A DNA stretch of 64,000 bases from Nocardia carnea NBRC 14403 (GCF_000308515.1 NZ_BAFV01000015.1:62001-126000), one strand, 5' to 3'; numbered from the stretch's first letter, positions 53,870 to 63,345 are shown. Notes: generated by a model from the sequence alone, not told the origin. Made by a program: numbers and translations.

Positions 53870-55120
53870 TCAGCGCGGAGTCAGCCGGGATTCGAAATTG
53901 CGTTCCAGCTCACGCCAGCCCCGGGCCTCGGTGTCGAACGGCGGATTGGGTGCCATCCGGGTCGGGTCCGGGTTCAGCAGATAGGAGACGTACCAGCCGA
54001 GTGGAGTCGATTTCGCCAGAGCCTGTTCCACCGCGTCGTCCTCGGCGTAATCGGCGGCGTCGGTGAACAACTCCAGCACCAGATCCAGTTGCTCGGTGTC
54101 CACCGCCTCGGGGCCCTCGGCCAGATCGTCGGCCAGCCCGGGCAGCACGTAAACGTTCTCGTCGGTGACCTCGACCTCGAGCGAGCCGTCCACCGCGGCC
54201 GTCTGCACCTCGGCGAAGGTACTCACCCGGGCCAGATCGTGTTCGTGATCATCGGCGAGGTAGCGGGCCAGGGCGCGTTCGCTACCGAATACGGAAATGG
54301 ACTTCTTGGCCCCGAGGAAAATCGGCTCGTCGTCGAGATAGCAGCGCAACGTGAAATATTCCGAATCCGAGGTGACGATCTTGACGGGGTCGATCCCGAC
54401 TTCCTCCCAGAACGTGAGGTCCTCGTCTTCGTCCTCGTCGTCGGCGGTCAGATCGACGGGTTCGATATCGGTGTCGTCGTCGGTATCGGCGACATCGTCG
54501 GCATCGACCTCGTTCTCCTCGGCGGCCAGCAATTCCGCCTCGGCCAGGGCCACCGCTTCGGCGTCCACGGACGGGACACGCACCACCGAATCGATCGAAT
54601 CCAGCACATCGTCCCAGCTCTTGGCCACCGCGGCGCCGATCTGATCCCACAGTTCCAGGCCCTCGCGGCCCACGAACATGCCGGTACCACCGGCCAGCGC
54701 ACCGAGGGCCGGATGCGTGGCGAAGAACTTTGTCACCGTCTCGAGTTCGCAGACCTCGCCGATATTGCGGACCATGGTCAGCGTGTCCTCGAGCTCGGCG
54801 ACGGTATCGCCATCGGGATCACCCGCGGCCAGCTCCGGGACACCGACCAGGTCGAACGAGTAGTTGTCCTCGGGCTCCAGTTCCGCGGCCGATAGCCCGG
54901 CGACAACTTTCCAGGCGGGATGATCGACCAGGTCGTTATCGGAATCGGTCCGGATGAAGGCCGCCAGTTCGGCCACGGATTCGAAGCCGTACAGGGAGTC
55001 CTCGTGTCCTAGGAACGCTTCCCACTCGTCATCCCCGTCACGCCAGCGCGGTGCCCAGAGGGTGACGAGATCGCCGTCGGTCAGTCCGAGCTCGATCGGG
55101 ACGATGTCTCCAGAAGCCAT
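53870..55120 (-). CDS. Conserved acidic actinobacterial protein
   Basis: A 416-residue, strongly acidic cytoplasmic protein beginning MASGDIVPIELGLTDGDLVT. Residues about 199-240 form a low-complexity Asp/Glu stretch (AEENEVDADDVADTDDDTDI and DEDEDEDL) joining two halves. The two halves share similar turns (WEAFLGHEDSLYGFESVAEL versus EPIFLGAKKSISVFGSERAL, each followed by a length of AAFI/ARYL helix and an Asp-rich turn), suggesting an internal duplication. Relatives are sometimes called primosomal protein in actinobacterial annotations, but I see no motif to support that name. Start is ATG at the complement of 55118-55120, seven bases after TAGGCT. Confidence 0.8.
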   Translation of the reverse strand: MASGDIVPIELGLTDGDLVTLWAPRWRDGDDEWEAFLGHEDSLYGFESVAELAAFIRTDSDNDLVDHPAWKVVAGLSAAELEPEDNYSFDLVGVPELAAGDPDGDTVAELEDTLTMVRNIGEVCELETVTKFFATHPALGALAGGTGMFVGREGLELWDQIGAAVAKSWDDVLDSIDSVVRVPSVDAEAVALAEAELLAAEENEVDADDVADTDDDTDIEPVDLTADDEDEDEDLTFWEEVGIDPVKIVTSDSEYFTLRCYLDDEPIFLGAKKSISVFGSERALARYLADDHEHDLARVSTFAEVQTAAVDGSLEVEVTDENVYVLPGLADDLAEGPEAVDTEQLDLVLELFTDAADYAEDDAVEQALAKSTPLGWYVSYLLNPDPTRMAPNPPFDTEARGWRELERNFESRLTPR

Positions 55121-55127
55121 ACGCGGA

Positions 55128-55133
55128 AGCCTA
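55128..55133 (-). promoter_or_regulatory. -10 element of a probable leaderless transcript
   Basis: On the minus strand TAGGCT (TANNNT) ends seven bases before the ATG at 55120; no ribosome site intervenes. Confidence 0.5.
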
Positions 55134-55294
55134 ATAGGTAGAGCAGGGCCGAGCCCACCCCTGGGCCGACCACAGCCGGAGCGGACGATGGACGTACCCC
55201 GTGCGGTGCACGACCGGAGCATACGCCGAGGTGGTGCCGATAGCACTGTCTGCTCGCCGCGGCGCCTGTGAAACGGGCCCGCGACCGGCCGTGA

Positions 55295-55642
55295 TCAGGC
55301 GTTGCCGGGATAACCTCCGGCCGGTTGTGCGTCCGCTTGCGCCGCCGGTGCGAACGATTCGTTCAGTGCGGCAACGACCTCCGAGCGCCGGCCCCCGGCC
55401 TCCTCGGCGGCCTGGCGGCACGCCGAGAGGATCAGCTGTGCGGCTTCGGCGGGCGGGAGCGAGGTGACCCCCTCGGCGAGTTGCAAAGCCACCAGCGCCC
55501 CTTCGCTGTCGATCTCCGCGCTCACCAGTCCGTCCTCGGTGGTGAACCGGCCCCGGATCTGTTTCAGACCGTACAGCGCCGCTTCGAGCGCCTCCAGTTT
55601 CTGAGTGGCCCCCGCGACCAGGGCGTCCATTTCCGCGCTCAT
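55295..55642 (-). CDS. YbaB/EbfC-family protein of a type VII secretion-associated cluster
   Basis: A 115-residue protein of the YbaB/EbfC nucleoid-associated fold: N-terminal helix MSAEMDALVAGATQKLEALE, the beta hairpin RGRFTTEDGLVSAEIDSEGA and LVALQLAEGV, then a helix LPPAEAAQLILSACRQAAEE. In actinobacteria divergent YbaB-like genes often accompany type VII (ESX) secretion genes; this copy is the last of four minus-strand genes and so probably belongs to that setting rather than to recR. Start ATG (complement of 55640-55642) follows GGAGG. The C-terminal tail is Ala/Gln/Pro-rich. Confidence 0.82.
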   Translation of the reverse strand: MSAEMDALVAGATQKLEALEAALYGLKQIRGRFTTEDGLVSAEIDSEGALVALQLAEGVTSLPPAEAAQLILSACRQAAEEAGGRRSEVVAALNESFAPAAQADAQPAGGYPGNA

Positions 55643-55712
55643 GCTGCATCCCTCCTGGATCCCCGTGGTTGCGCGCCGTGCTGATACCGCGCGACCGGCA
55701 ATTCGCAGCGGC

Positions 55713-56063
55713 TCATACCGGCCGCATCCAGCTCGTCGGCCCGGTGTCGGCGTCGTCCATCCGATCCAGTTCGTCGACCGCCTGCTGCCGGGTCGGCAAC
55801 CCCAGCTGGTCCAGGATCTCCGCCGGCATTCCGTTCTCGGCCAGTAGTTCCCGGCGTTTCGCCTGCGCTGCGATCGTCGAACGTTTGGTCAGCCGCAGGA
55901 TCTCATCGGCGAGTGCCTGTGCGCCGTAACGGTATTCGCTGCGCTCGAATTTGATCTCCACCGGCATGCCCTGATCGGTGGCCCGTACCGACAGTGTGCC
56001 GGAGCGATTCCTGCTCCCGGCCACGGTGACGTTCGGTATCTCGGGAACCTGCTGCTCACTCAT
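55713..56063 (-). CDS. Hypothetical protein of the type VII secretion-associated cluster
   Basis: A 116-residue soluble protein that I cannot name firmly. It has a beta-rich N-terminal half (VTVAGSRNRSGTLSVRATDQ, PVEIKFERSEYRYGAQALAD) and a helical half (EILRLTKRSTIAAQAKRREL). The layout, a short beta sheet followed by a long helix, recalls YbaB-like and ESX-chaperone-associated proteins. It lies between the NlpC/P60 gene and the YbaB-like gene on the same strand, with short gaps, so it is probably co-transcribed. Start is ATG at the complement of 56061-56063. Confidence 0.7.
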   Translation of the reverse strand: MSEQQVPEIPNVTVAGSRNRSGTLSVRATDQGMPVEIKFERSEYRYGAQALADEILRLTKRSTIAAQAKRRELLAENGMPAEILDQLGLPTRQQAVDELDRMDDADTGPTSWMRPV

Positions 56064-56127
56064 ACTTCTGTCCAGTCGTCATGATCGGATATCCGCCCAT
56101 CGCGGGGCAGCCTGGCATATGGCCGAC

Positions 56128-57222
56128 TCATTCCGTCGGCCGGTAGAACCCGTAGAACTCCATCCCGCTGTTTTCGGTGCGCACGGAACCGACCTGTACC
56201 GGATCGCCGGCCTCGACGATCTGGCCGTTGCCGATCACCATGGCCACGTGGCCGTCCCAGATCGCCAGATCTCCGGGCATGAGATCGCCCGCGGAGACGG
56301 GGGTGGCGCCGTTGGCCTGCTCGTGGGCGAGGCGTGGGATCTCGACCCCGGCTTCGCCGTAGGCGTATTTCGTCAGGCCGCTGCAGTCCAGACCGGCGCC
56401 CGGCGTGTTACCGCCCCAGACGTACGGGGTGCCGACACAACCGAGGGCGGATTTCACCGCGGTGGCCGCCTTCTCGTTCGGTGCCTCCACGACACTGCCG
56501 TCGGGCAGGGTGATCTTGACCCCCTCGCCGGAGGTGGTGCCGGTGGAACTGGTCGTCTTACCCGGTGTTCCGGCGCTCGTCGTGGTGGTGCTGCCGCTGG
56601 GGCTCGACATCGCGGTGCTCATCATCGTGCCGGCGACCCCGGCGACGCTGCTGAGGCCCGAGGTCACCGTGGAGATCGCCTGGCCGGCCACCGGCGCGGC
56701 GCTCGCGGCCGACGGGGTGGGCGGCGGTGGGGCGAGTTCGTTCATGGAAGCCGTATGGGTCTGCAGTTCGTTCTGCACCCGCCCCACAACACCAAGCGCC
56801 TGCCCCAGATGATCGATCGCGGACCCGACCAGCACCGTCAACCCGGCCGGAGTACCCAGGGTGGGGGCCATCGCGGTGGCGTTGTTCACGAACGATTGCG
56901 CGATGACGGTGAGATCCTTGTTGCCGGTTTCGACATGGGCCGCCGCCTGCCCCATCACCGTGGCCATCTCGTTGCCGCGGTCGGAGATACTCGCGGCGGA
57001 GGTCTGCACCCGCAAGGCCTTGGAGGTCGCGGCGTCGGCGCCGGTACCGTCCCAGGCGGTGTTCATCAGATTGATGCCCGTACGGCCGAGTAAATGCACC
57101 TGATCGATCGCGGTGGACGCCGCCCGCAACGAATCACCCGGGCCGCCGGTCCCGAGCACGCCGGTACCGAAACTGGCGAGCAGGTCGAGAATCGGTTTGG
57201 CCAGTGCGCTGATGTCGATCAC
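56128..57222 (-). CDS. NlpC/P60 peptidoglycan hydrolase with type VII secretion-like N-terminus
   Basis: A 364-residue protein. Residues 1-150 are helical and of the WXG100-like/ESX-substrate kind, with [20 protein letters not shown] (a WxG turn) and no Sec signal. A Ser/Thr/Pro linker follows (about 165-235). The C-terminal NlpC/P60 domain has the catalytic Cys in [17 protein letters not shown], the His in [17 protein letters not shown] and preceding YVWGGNTPG. Such enzymes cut peptide stems of peptidoglycan. The N-terminus suggests export by an ESX system. It lies four bases downstream of the small type VII target gene. Start is ATG at the complement of 57220-57222. Confidence 0.9.
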   Translation of the reverse strand: MIDISALAKPILDLLASFGTGVLGTGGPGDSLRAASTAIDQVHLLGRTGINLMNTAWDGTGADAATSKALRVQTSAASISDRGNEMATVMGQAAAHVETGNKDLTVIAQSFVNNATAMAPTLGTPAGLTVLVGSAIDHLGQALGVVGRVQNELQTHTASMNELAPPPPTPSAASAAPVAGQAISTVTSGLSSVAGVAGTMMSTAMSSPSGSTTTTSAGTPGKTTSSTGTTSGEGVKITLPDGSVVEAPNEKAATAVKSALGCVGTPYVWGGNTPGAGLDCSGLTKYAYGEAGVEIPRLAHEQANGATPVSAGDLMPGDLAIWDGHVAMVIGNGQIVEAGDPVQVGSVRTENSGMEFYGFYRPTE

Positions 57223-57225
57223 CGG

Positions 57226-57540
57226 TCACTCCCCGGCGGCACCGCGCAGGGCGGCCGCATTGCTGGTATCGGCCTCGGCGTAACTCACGGCGGCCACCCC
57301 CGCCGCTCCGCTCATGGTGCCCAGTACGGCGGACAATTGGCCGATCGTCGCGGTATGACCCGCATGCGCGGCGGCATAGGCAGCCAGGAAATCGCCACCG
57401 ACCAGACCGAAGATCGGCCCGAGAATCGCGGGCGCGGCACCCGAGGTCCCGGCCCCTGCCGCCGCGAGCTCGGAGGCCATCACCCCGGCAGTGGTGCCGT
57501 AGGCCGCGATGCCTTCGGCATCGGCTGAGATGTTCACCAT
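57226..57540 (-). CDS. Type VII secretion target-like small protein
   Basis: A 104-residue helical protein rich in Ala and Gly ([20 protein letters not shown], then [20 protein letters not shown] and [17 protein letters not shown]). Its size, two-helix pattern and the YxxxD-like AVSYAEAD near the end are of the ESX-substrate-like kind (DUF2580 or similar). It probably pairs with the N-terminal domain of the NlpC/P60 protein encoded three bases downstream. Start is ATG at the complement of 57538-57540, six bases after GGGGGA; an ATG five codons upstream is an alternative. It is the first gene of the four-gene group. Confidence 0.78.
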   Translation of the reverse strand: MVNISADAEGIAAYGTTAGVMASELAAAGAGTSGAAPAILGPIFGLVGGDFLAAYAAAHAGHTATIGQLSAVLGTMSGAAGVAAVSYAEADTSNAAALRGAAGE

Positions 57541-57680
57541 CAGAGGTTCCCCCATCGACTTCGTTTAACGGGCAGAGTATGTCATCTACCGGATTCGACG
57601 CACCGGCTTCCCGCTCGGTTCCACCGAAAATCGAAATCCGGAAATCCCCGGCGCGACGGCGGCGCGCGCGGGTTCGACCT

Positions 57681-57686
57681 TATCGT
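57681..57686 (+). promoter_or_regulatory. -10 element of upp, probably leaderless
   Basis: TATCGT (TANNNT) ends six bases before the upp ATG at 57693, which has no ribosome site. Confidence 0.55.
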
Positions 57687-57692
57687 TTCCCC

Positions 57693-58316
57693 ATGCGCAC
57701 GCACACCCTGGACCATCCGCTCGTGGCGAGCCTGCTGACCACACTCCGCGACGAACGCACCCCCGATCCCGCGTTCCGGGCCGCATTGCGCGACCTGTCC
57801 GGACTACTGGTCTACGAGGCGCTACGCGATGCGCGGGTCGAGTACTACGACATCGACACACCGGTCATCGCCACCCGCGGTGTGCGCCTGGCACACCCGC
57901 CGCTGCTGGTACCGGTTCTGCGGGCCGGGCTGGGCATGGTGGAGGCGGCCACGAATATGATCCCGCAATCGAGAGTGGGGTTCGTCGGGCTCGCCCGGGA
58001 CGAACAGACGCACCGGCCCGTGCCCTATCTGGAATCGCTGCCCGAGGATCTGTCCACGACACCGGTCATGGTGCTGGATCCGATGCTGGCGACCGGCGGC
58101 TCCATGGTGCACACGTTGAAGCTGCTGGCCGGGCGCGGGGCCACGGATATCACCGCGGTATGCGTGGTCTCGGCGCCGGAGGGGATCGCGGCGCTGGCCG
58201 GTTCGGGACTGCCCGTCCGGTTGGTGACCGCGGTGATCGATGACCGGCTCGACGACGACGCGTTCATCGTGCCCGGGCTGGGTGACGCCGGTGACCGGCA
58301 GTTCGGCCCGCGGTGA
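57693..58316 (+). CDS. upp: Uracil phosphoribosyltransferase
   Basis: A 207-residue salvage enzyme that joins uracil and PRPP into UMP. The N-terminus has [20 protein letters not shown], the flexible loop region [20 protein letters not shown], the PRPP-binding [20 protein letters not shown] and the C-terminal uracil-binding [15 protein letters not shown]. Length and motifs are typical. ATG 57693 is set by the -10 element just upstream. It works with Cdd and DeoA products: uracil made by phosphorolysis can be re-used here. It converges on pmmB with six bases between. Confidence 0.97.
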   Translation: MRTHTLDHPLVASLLTTLRDERTPDPAFRAALRDLSGLLVYEALRDARVEYYDIDTPVIATRGVRLAHPPLLVPVLRAGLGMVEAATNMIPQSRVGFVGLARDEQTHRPVPYLESLPEDLSTTPVMVLDPMLATGGSMVHTLKLLAGRGATDITAVCVVSAPEGIAALAGSGLPVRLVTAVIDDRLDDDAFIVPGLGDAGDRQFGPR

Positions 58317-58322
58317 GCACGT

Positions 58323-59822
58323 TCAAGCCGCCAGTGCCCGGCAGTACGCGGCTGCTGCCGAAAGGCGTTGCCGGGCAGATTCTTTCGCGGCCGGTAGCTC
58401 GTCCCGGCGGGAAACCGGCTGCACCACCTCCAGGTAGCATTTGAGCTTCGGTTCGGTACCCGAGGGGCGCACCACCAGTCGCAGGCCGTCACCGGTGAAC
58501 AGCAGCGCGTCCGTGCGCATCCGGCCGCGCAACTGCGCCATATCGGTGTAATCGACTGCGGTACCGGCGAGTTCCCGCGGTGGCGTCGTACGCAAAGTGT
58601 TCACCACCGCCGCCGCGGCCTGCTGATCCGGCAGACGCAGCGCGACCTGATCGCCGGCATGCACACCGAAGCGCAGCGCGTAATCGTCGAGCTCGTCGAG
58701 CAGGGTGCGGCCCCGTGCACGCAGCCGCGCCACCAGATCGGCGGCCAGCACTGCGGCGGAGATACCGTCCTTGTCACGCACGGCCGCCGGGTCCACACAG
58801 TGACCGAGCGCCTCCTCGTACGCGTACACCAGGCCCTCACCCGCCCGGGCCAGCCATTTGAAGCCGGTGAGAGTTTCGGCGTAACGGGCGCCGCGCTCGG
58901 CGGCCAGCCGGGAGAGCAACCGCGACGAGACGATCGTGGTCGCCACCAGCGCATCCGGTGCGGCGGTTCGCAGCACAGCATCGGCCAGCAATACACCGGT
59001 CTCGTCGCCGCGCAGCATGCGCCAGCCCTCGGGAGTGGGCACGCCGAGCGCGCAGCGGTCCGCGTCGGGATCGAGGGCGAGGGCCAGATCGGCATCCACC
59101 CGTTCGGCCAGCCGCAACAGCAGGTCGGCGGCGCCGGGTTCCTCGGGATTCGGGAATGCGACCGTAGGGAAATCCGGGTCCGGGGTGAACTGTTCGGCCA
59201 CCGTGTGGATATCGGTGAACCCGGCCGCGGTGAGCGCCTGCACCACCGTGGCGCCGCCCACCCCGTGCAGCGGTGTGAGCGCGATCCGGATCCGCGCGCG
59301 TTCGCCCGGACCACCGATCAGCTGCGGCAGCTGGGCGACCCGGGCGAGGTAGCGGGAGTACAGGTCGCTGTCCGAGGTCTCCACCGGGGTACGCGGGATC
59401 GGTTCGGTCACCGCCGCGATCCGCTGCTCGATCTCGGTATCGGCGGGAGCGAGCAACTGTGCGCCGCCCTCGACGTACACCTTGTAGCCGTTGTCGGCGG
59501 GCGGGTTGTGCGAAGCGGTGATCTGGACACCGGCCACCGCGCCGAGCGCACGGACGGCGAACGCGGTCACCGGCGTCGGCCACGGTTCGGGTAGCCGGAC
59601 CACCGGGAAACCGGCCGCGGCCAGCACCTCGGCGGTGACTTCGGCGAACTCCGCCGACCCGTGCCGGGCGTCGCGGCCGACCACCACCCGTCCACCGCCC
59701 AGGCAGCGGTCCCGCAACCATGCCGCCAGGCCCGCGGTCGCGTGGGCGACGGTGGTCTCGTTCATCCGGTCCGGCCCCGGACCCAGCGGGCCCCGCAGAC
59801 CCGCGGTGCCGAACGTGAGCAC
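58323..59822 (-). CDS. pmmB: Phosphopentomutase/phosphomannomutase family protein (PmmB-like)
   Basis: A 499-residue alpha-D-phosphohexomutase. The active-site serine loop is GVQITASHNPPADNGYKVYV, the Mg-binding loop ALALDPDADRCALGV, the sugar-binding loop AYEEALGHCVDPAAVRDKDG and the phosphate-binding loop LVVRPSGTEPKLKCYLE. In this subfamily the substrate is often ribose- or deoxyribose-1-phosphate, which fits its position directly after deoD: the two would turn nucleosides into pentose-5-phosphates. Start is GTG at the complement of 59820-59822, overlapping the deoD stop (TAGTG). Confidence 0.94.
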   Translation of the reverse strand: MLTFGTAGLRGPLGPGPDRMNETTVAHATAGLAAWLRDRCLGGGRVVVGRDARHGSAEFAEVTAEVLAAAGFPVVRLPEPWPTPVTAFAVRALGAVAGVQITASHNPPADNGYKVYVEGGAQLLAPADTEIEQRIAAVTEPIPRTPVETSDSDLYSRYLARVAQLPQLIGGPGERARIRIALTPLHGVGGATVVQALTAAGFTDIHTVAEQFTPDPDFPTVAFPNPEEPGAADLLLRLAERVDADLALALDPDADRCALGVPTPEGWRMLRGDETGVLLADAVLRTAAPDALVATTIVSSRLLSRLAAERGARYAETLTGFKWLARAGEGLVYAYEEALGHCVDPAAVRDKDGISAAVLAADLVARLRARGRTLLDELDDYALRFGVHAGDQVALRLPDQQAAAAVVNTLRTTPPRELAGTAVDYTDMAQLRGRMRTDALLFTGDGLRLVVRPSGTEPKLKCYLEVVQPVSRRDELPAAKESARQRLSAAAAYCRALAA

Positions 59823-60601
59823 TACAGCTGCTCCAGCAGCCCGCGCAGCAGTTTGCCCAGCCGGGGCGCGGCGGCCTGTCCTTCGGCCAGCACCTCGGCG
59901 TGCGCCAGCGGCGCCCCGGTGACACCGGCCGCCAGATTGGTGACCAGCGAGATCCCGAGCAGCCGGGCACCCAGTGCGCGCGCCGCGATGGCCTCGAGCA
60001 CCGTGGACATGCCGACCAGGTCGGCTCCGATGGTGGCCAGCATGCGGATTTCCGCGGGGGTCTCGTACTGCGGTCCGGTGAGCCCGGCGTATACGCCGTC
60101 GGTGAGATCCGGGTCGATCCGGCGGGCGAGGTGCCGTAGTTCCGGATCCCAGGCATCCACCATGTCGACGAATGTGGGCCCGGTGAGGGCGGTCGCGCCG
60201 GTGAGGTTGATGTGGTCGCGCACCAGCACCGCCTCCCCGACACGCAGGCCGGGCCCGATACCGCCGGCGGCGTTGGTCAGGATCACCGTTTCGGCGCCTG
60301 CCGCCACCGCGGTCCGCACCGGATGCACCACTTCGGCGGGGGAATATCCCTCGTAGAGGTGCTGGCGGCCCATGAGGACCAGGGCGTCGATATCGCCGAC
60401 CGGTACCGACAGCACCCGGCCGATATGGCCCTGTGCGGTGGGCGCGGCGAATCCCGGTAACTCCGGCATGGGGATTTCGGCGGTGGGGACGCCGAGTTCG
60501 GTGGCGGCGTCCTGCCACCCCGAACCGAGCACTATCGCGACCCGGTGCCGGGCCACGGAGGTCCGGGCGGCGATTTCCTGGGCAGCCTCGTCGGCAAGCA
60601 T
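59822..60601 (-). CDS. deoD: Purine nucleoside phosphorylase
   Basis: A 259-residue trimeric-type PNP (also called PunA) that splits inosine and guanosine into base and ribose-1-phosphate. Motifs are [17 protein letters not shown], the phosphate-binding [40 protein letters not shown], the base-site [16 protein letters not shown] and [16 protein letters not shown]. Start is ATG at the complement of 60599-60601, seven bases after TAGACT, so the deoD-pmmB transcript is probably leaderless. The product sugar phosphate is a likely substrate of PmmB, encoded in the overlapping next gene. The symbol follows mycobacterial usage. Confidence 0.95.
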   Translation of the reverse strand: MLADEAAQEIAARTSVARHRVAIVLGSGWQDAATELGVPTAEIPMPELPGFAAPTAQGHIGRVLSVPVGDIDALVLMGRQHLYEGYSPAEVVHPVRTAVAAGAETVILTNAAGGIGPGLRVGEAVLVRDHINLTGATALTGPTFVDMVDAWDPELRHLARRIDPDLTDGVYAGLTGPQYETPAEIRMLATIGADLVGMSTVLEAIAARALGARLLGISLVTNLAAGVTGAPLAHAEVLAEGQAAAPRLGKLLRGLLEQL

Positions 60602-60608
60602 GGCGGTC

Positions 60609-60614
60609 AGTCTA
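60609..60614 (-). promoter_or_regulatory. -10 element of deoD-pmmB, probably leaderless
   Basis: On the minus strand TAGACT (TANNNT) ends seven bases before the deoD ATG. Confidence 0.5.
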
Positions 60615-60697
60615 TGGCCTCCGGACGCCGCGGACCGGTGTGATACCGGATGTGGTGACCGCCGCCGACCGCTGTGGGAGTCCGGCAGTCCTGCGGA

Positions 60698-60703
60698 TAC
60701 GCT
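60698..60703 (+). promoter_or_regulatory. -10 element of a probable leaderless transcript
   Basis: TACGCT (TANNNT) ends six bases before ATG 60710 of the crotonase-like gene. Confidence 0.5.
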
Positions 60704-60709
60704 GCACAG

Positions 60710-61414
60710 ATGCCGTACCTGGAACGCGTGGGGAACGTTTTCGTATTGTCGCTGGGCAACGAGGGCCAGACCGACAGCGAGAACCGCTTCGGCCACGAAT
60801 GGCTCGACGAGACGCACGCCCTGCTGGATACCGTGGAGGCGAGTCCGGGGCCCGCGGCCCTGGTCACAACGGCCACCGGCAAATTTTTCAGCAACGGCCT
60901 CGACACCGACTGGCTGTTCGCCAACCTCGACCGTATGCACGGTTATCTCGATCTCGTCCACGGCCTGTTCAGCCGGATCCTGGCCTTCCCGCTGCCCACC
61001 CTGGCTGCGGTGAACGGGCATGCGTTCGGTGCCGGCGCCATGCTCGCGAGTTCGCACGATTTCCGGATCATGCGCGCCGATCGCGGGTTCTGGTGCCTGC
61101 CCGAGGTGCATCTCGGGATGCCGTTCACGGTCGGGATGAACGCGCTGGTCACGGGGCGGCTGACCAATCAGGTCGCGCTCACCGCGATGACCACGGGCCA
61201 TCGGTACGGCGGCCCGGAGGCTTACGCCGCCGGAATCGTCGACGAGACCGCCGACGCCGCCGCCCTGCGCGATACCGCGATCACCCGGGCCGATGCCCTG
61301 GCAGCCAACCGGAATGCCAGCCTTCCGGTGATCAAACGTTCGCTGCACGCGGCGACGCTGGCCGCGCTGGCGGTCCCGACCACCCCGGACAACCTGGAAT
61401 TCGCCAAGAGTTAG
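60710..61414 (+). CDS. Enoyl-CoA hydratase/isomerase (crotonase) family protein
   Basis: A 234-residue crotonase-fold protein. The first oxyanion strand is [20 protein letters not shown] and the second [20 protein letters not shown], which form the CoA thioester hole. [20 protein letters not shown] carries one position where catalytic Glu may stand (PEVHLG), typical of delta3-delta2-enoyl-CoA isomerases (the eci/peroxisomal type) rather than hydratases with two Glu. So isomerase activity on fatty acyl-CoA is likely but not certain. It is divergent from deoD across about 108 bases, with a -10 element directly upstream of the ATG. Confidence 0.9.
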   Translation: MPYLERVGNVFVLSLGNEGQTDSENRFGHEWLDETHALLDTVEASPGPAALVTTATGKFFSNGLDTDWLFANLDRMHGYLDLVHGLFSRILAFPLPTLAAVNGHAFGAGAMLASSHDFRIMRADRGFWCLPEVHLGMPFTVGMNALVTGRLTNQVALTAMTTGHRYGGPEAYAAGIVDETADAAALRDTAITRADALAANRNASLPVIKRSLHAATLAALAVPTTPDNLEFAKS

Positions 61415-61641
61415 CATCCGGGTATCCGTTTCGTTGTCACTGTTCCGGTGGTCACACCCGGGACGTCGCCGGGCGCGGATCCGGCCGTGGTGGGAAACTG
61501 GAGGTGACGGCCGTTCTCCGGGGGGACGAGTGGAACCGCCGCCTGTACCGCGACCCAGGTCGCGGGCGATATGTGTTACGGGCCGATCCCGGCACGCGGA
61601 GATGGTTCGCAGCTGCTCGTTCTACGACAGGAGGATATTCG

Positions 61642-62841
61642 GTGAGCACATCCGGCCGTTCGGTGCGCGACGGACAGGACGCGGTCACGGCGTGGCTGGC
61701 CGAGCACACGGTCGATCTCGTGCAATGGCGACGGCATCTGCACGCGAACCCCGAGCTTTCCCGCACCGAATTCGCCACCACCGAATTCGTCGGCACCTGG
61801 CTGACCAAGGCCGGCCTGTCGTTCCGGGTGCTGCCCAGCGGTACGGGCCTGATCTGCGATATCGGCCCGGAGAATGCCCCCCGGATCGCCTTGCGCGCCG
61901 ATATGGACGCGCTGCCGCTCCAGGAGTTCACCGGCCGGGATTTCGCCTCCACCGTTCCCGGCGTATCGCATGCCTGCGGCCACGATGCGCACACCGCCGT
62001 CCTGCTCGGGACCGCGCTCGCCCTGGCCGACGCGGATCTGCCGGTCGGGGTCCGGTTGATCTTCCAGCATGCCGAGGAAGTGATGCCCGGCGGTGCCCTG
62101 GATATGGTCGCCGAAGGCGCGATGACCGGGGTCGATCGCGTTTTCGCCCTGCACTGCGACCCCCGGCTCGAGGTGGGTCGCGTGGGTATCCGGGTCGGTG
62201 CGATCACCTCCGCGGCCGATACCGTCGAACTGGTTCTGGACTCGCCCGGCGGGCATACCTCCCGGCCCCACCTGACCAGTGATCTCGTCTACGCCATCGG
62301 CACGGTCATCACCGGCCTGCCCGGCCTGCTCAGCCGGCGGATCGACCCCCGCACCAGCACGGTCATGGTCTGGGGTGCGGTGAGCGCCGGGAAAGCGCCC
62401 AACGCCATACCGCAGACGGGGATGCTCACCGGCACCGTCCGCACCGGCGACCACACCACCTGGTCACTGCTGGAGCCGCTGGTGCGGGAGATAGTCGACG
62501 GCCTCCTCGCGCCGACCGGCGTGCGATACCAGCTCGACTACCGGCGCGGCGTACCGCCGGTCGTGAACGACGAACTGTCGGTGCGGATGCTCAGCGACGC
62601 GGTCCGCGGGATCGGCCCGGACGCGCTCGCCGATACGCCGCAGTCCGGCGGCGGTGAGGATTTCTCCTGGTACCTGGAAGAAGTCCCGGGAGCCATGGCC
62701 CGGCTCGGCGTCTGGTCCGGCACAGGCCCCCAGCTGGACCTGCACCAGTCCACCTTCGATATCGACGAACGCGCCCTGGAGATCGGCGTTCGGACCTTCA
62801 CCAACCTCGTCCTCCAGGCCGGCCGGGAACTCGCCGTCTGA
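61642..62841 (+). CDS. M20-family amidohydrolase (N-acyl amino acid hydrolase, AmiA/AmiB-like)
   Basis: A 399-residue metal enzyme of the M20D peptidase family. Metal-site residues appear in LRADMDALPLQEF, the HACGHDAHTAVLLG motif, the catalytic Glu pair in IFQHAEEVMPGGALDMVAEG, FALHCDPRLEVG and the C-terminal SGGGEDFSWYLEEVPG. Relatives remove acyl or indole groups from amino acids. In M. tuberculosis two such genes (amiA1, amiB1) occupy this place between deoD and the Rv3304 homologue; only one is here. Start is GTG 61642 behind AGGAGG; an upstream in-frame extension overlaps the crotonase gene and was rejected. Confidence 0.93.
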   Translation: MSTSGRSVRDGQDAVTAWLAEHTVDLVQWRRHLHANPELSRTEFATTEFVGTWLTKAGLSFRVLPSGTGLICDIGPENAPRIALRADMDALPLQEFTGRDFASTVPGVSHACGHDAHTAVLLGTALALADADLPVGVRLIFQHAEEVMPGGALDMVAEGAMTGVDRVFALHCDPRLEVGRVGIRVGAITSAADTVELVLDSPGGHTSRPHLTSDLVYAIGTVITGLPGLLSRRIDPRTSTVMVWGAVSAGKAPNAIPQTGMLTGTVRTGDHTTWSLLEPLVREIVDGLLAPTGVRYQLDYRRGVPPVVNDELSVRMLSDAVRGIGPDALADTPQSGGGEDFSWYLEEVPGAMARLGVWSGTGPQLDLHQSTFDIDERALEIGVRTFTNLVLQAGRELAV

Positions 62842-62853
62842 CCTGCGCGGACC

Positions 62854-63333
62854 TCAGCTGAAGTTATTGCCCGGGCCGACGTTTCGGCTGTTGCGGGTGC
62901 GCAGGGCGTGTACGTAGTCCGCTGGGGCACCGGCCTTTTCGGCGGCGTCGGCCATCACACCCAGATAGCGGGCCGAGGGTAGTCCGCCCTCGTAGGCGTC
63001 GAGAACGTACAGCCACGCCAGGATGGGGTCGGTGCCGCTACCGGGGCTCGGGGTCACCCGGAGGCGGATCTTGCGGTGGATCCCGAAATCCGAACCCTCC
63101 CACCGGTCCAATAACTGCTCGTCTTCCGGCGAGACGTCGTAGAGCACCACGAAGACCCGGGAACCCGGCTCTTCGACGACAGTGGCCAGCGGGCCTTCCC
63201 AGCCGATGTCGTCCCCGCTGAAGGTGAGGCGCCAGCCCTCCAGCCAGCCCGTCCCGAACATGGGGGAGTGCGGACAGCGCTCGAGCATCTGGGTCGAATC
63301 CATATTGGACCCGTAGGCAGCGTAGATCGGCAC
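62854..63333 (-). CDS. Gamma-glutamylcyclotransferase-like protein
   Basis: A 159-residue protein of the GGCT-like fold. The N-terminal motif is PIYAAYGSNMDSTQMLERCP (YGSN binds the gamma-glutamyl part), and the presumed catalytic Glu lies in YDVSPEDEQLLDRWEG. Family members release 5-oxoproline from gamma-glutamyl peptides, but many bacterial homologues are uncharacterised. A homologue (Rv3304) sits at this place in M. tuberculosis, beside lpdA. Start is GTG at the complement of 63331-63333, set by the -10 element just upstream. Confidence 0.88.
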   Translation of the reverse strand: MPIYAAYGSNMDSTQMLERCPHSPMFGTGWLEGWRLTFSGDDIGWEGPLATVVEEPGSRVFVVLYDVSPEDEQLLDRWEGSDFGIHRKIRLRVTPSPGSGTDPILAWLYVLDAYEGGLPSARYLGVMADAAEKAGAPADYVHALRTRNSRNVGPGNNFS

Positions 63334-63339
63334 ACCGGC

Positions 63340-63345
63340 AGCTTA
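63340..63345 (-). promoter_or_regulatory. -10 element of a probable leaderless transcript
   Basis: On the minus strand TAAGCT (TANNNT) ends six bases before the GTG at 63333. Confidence 0.5.
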
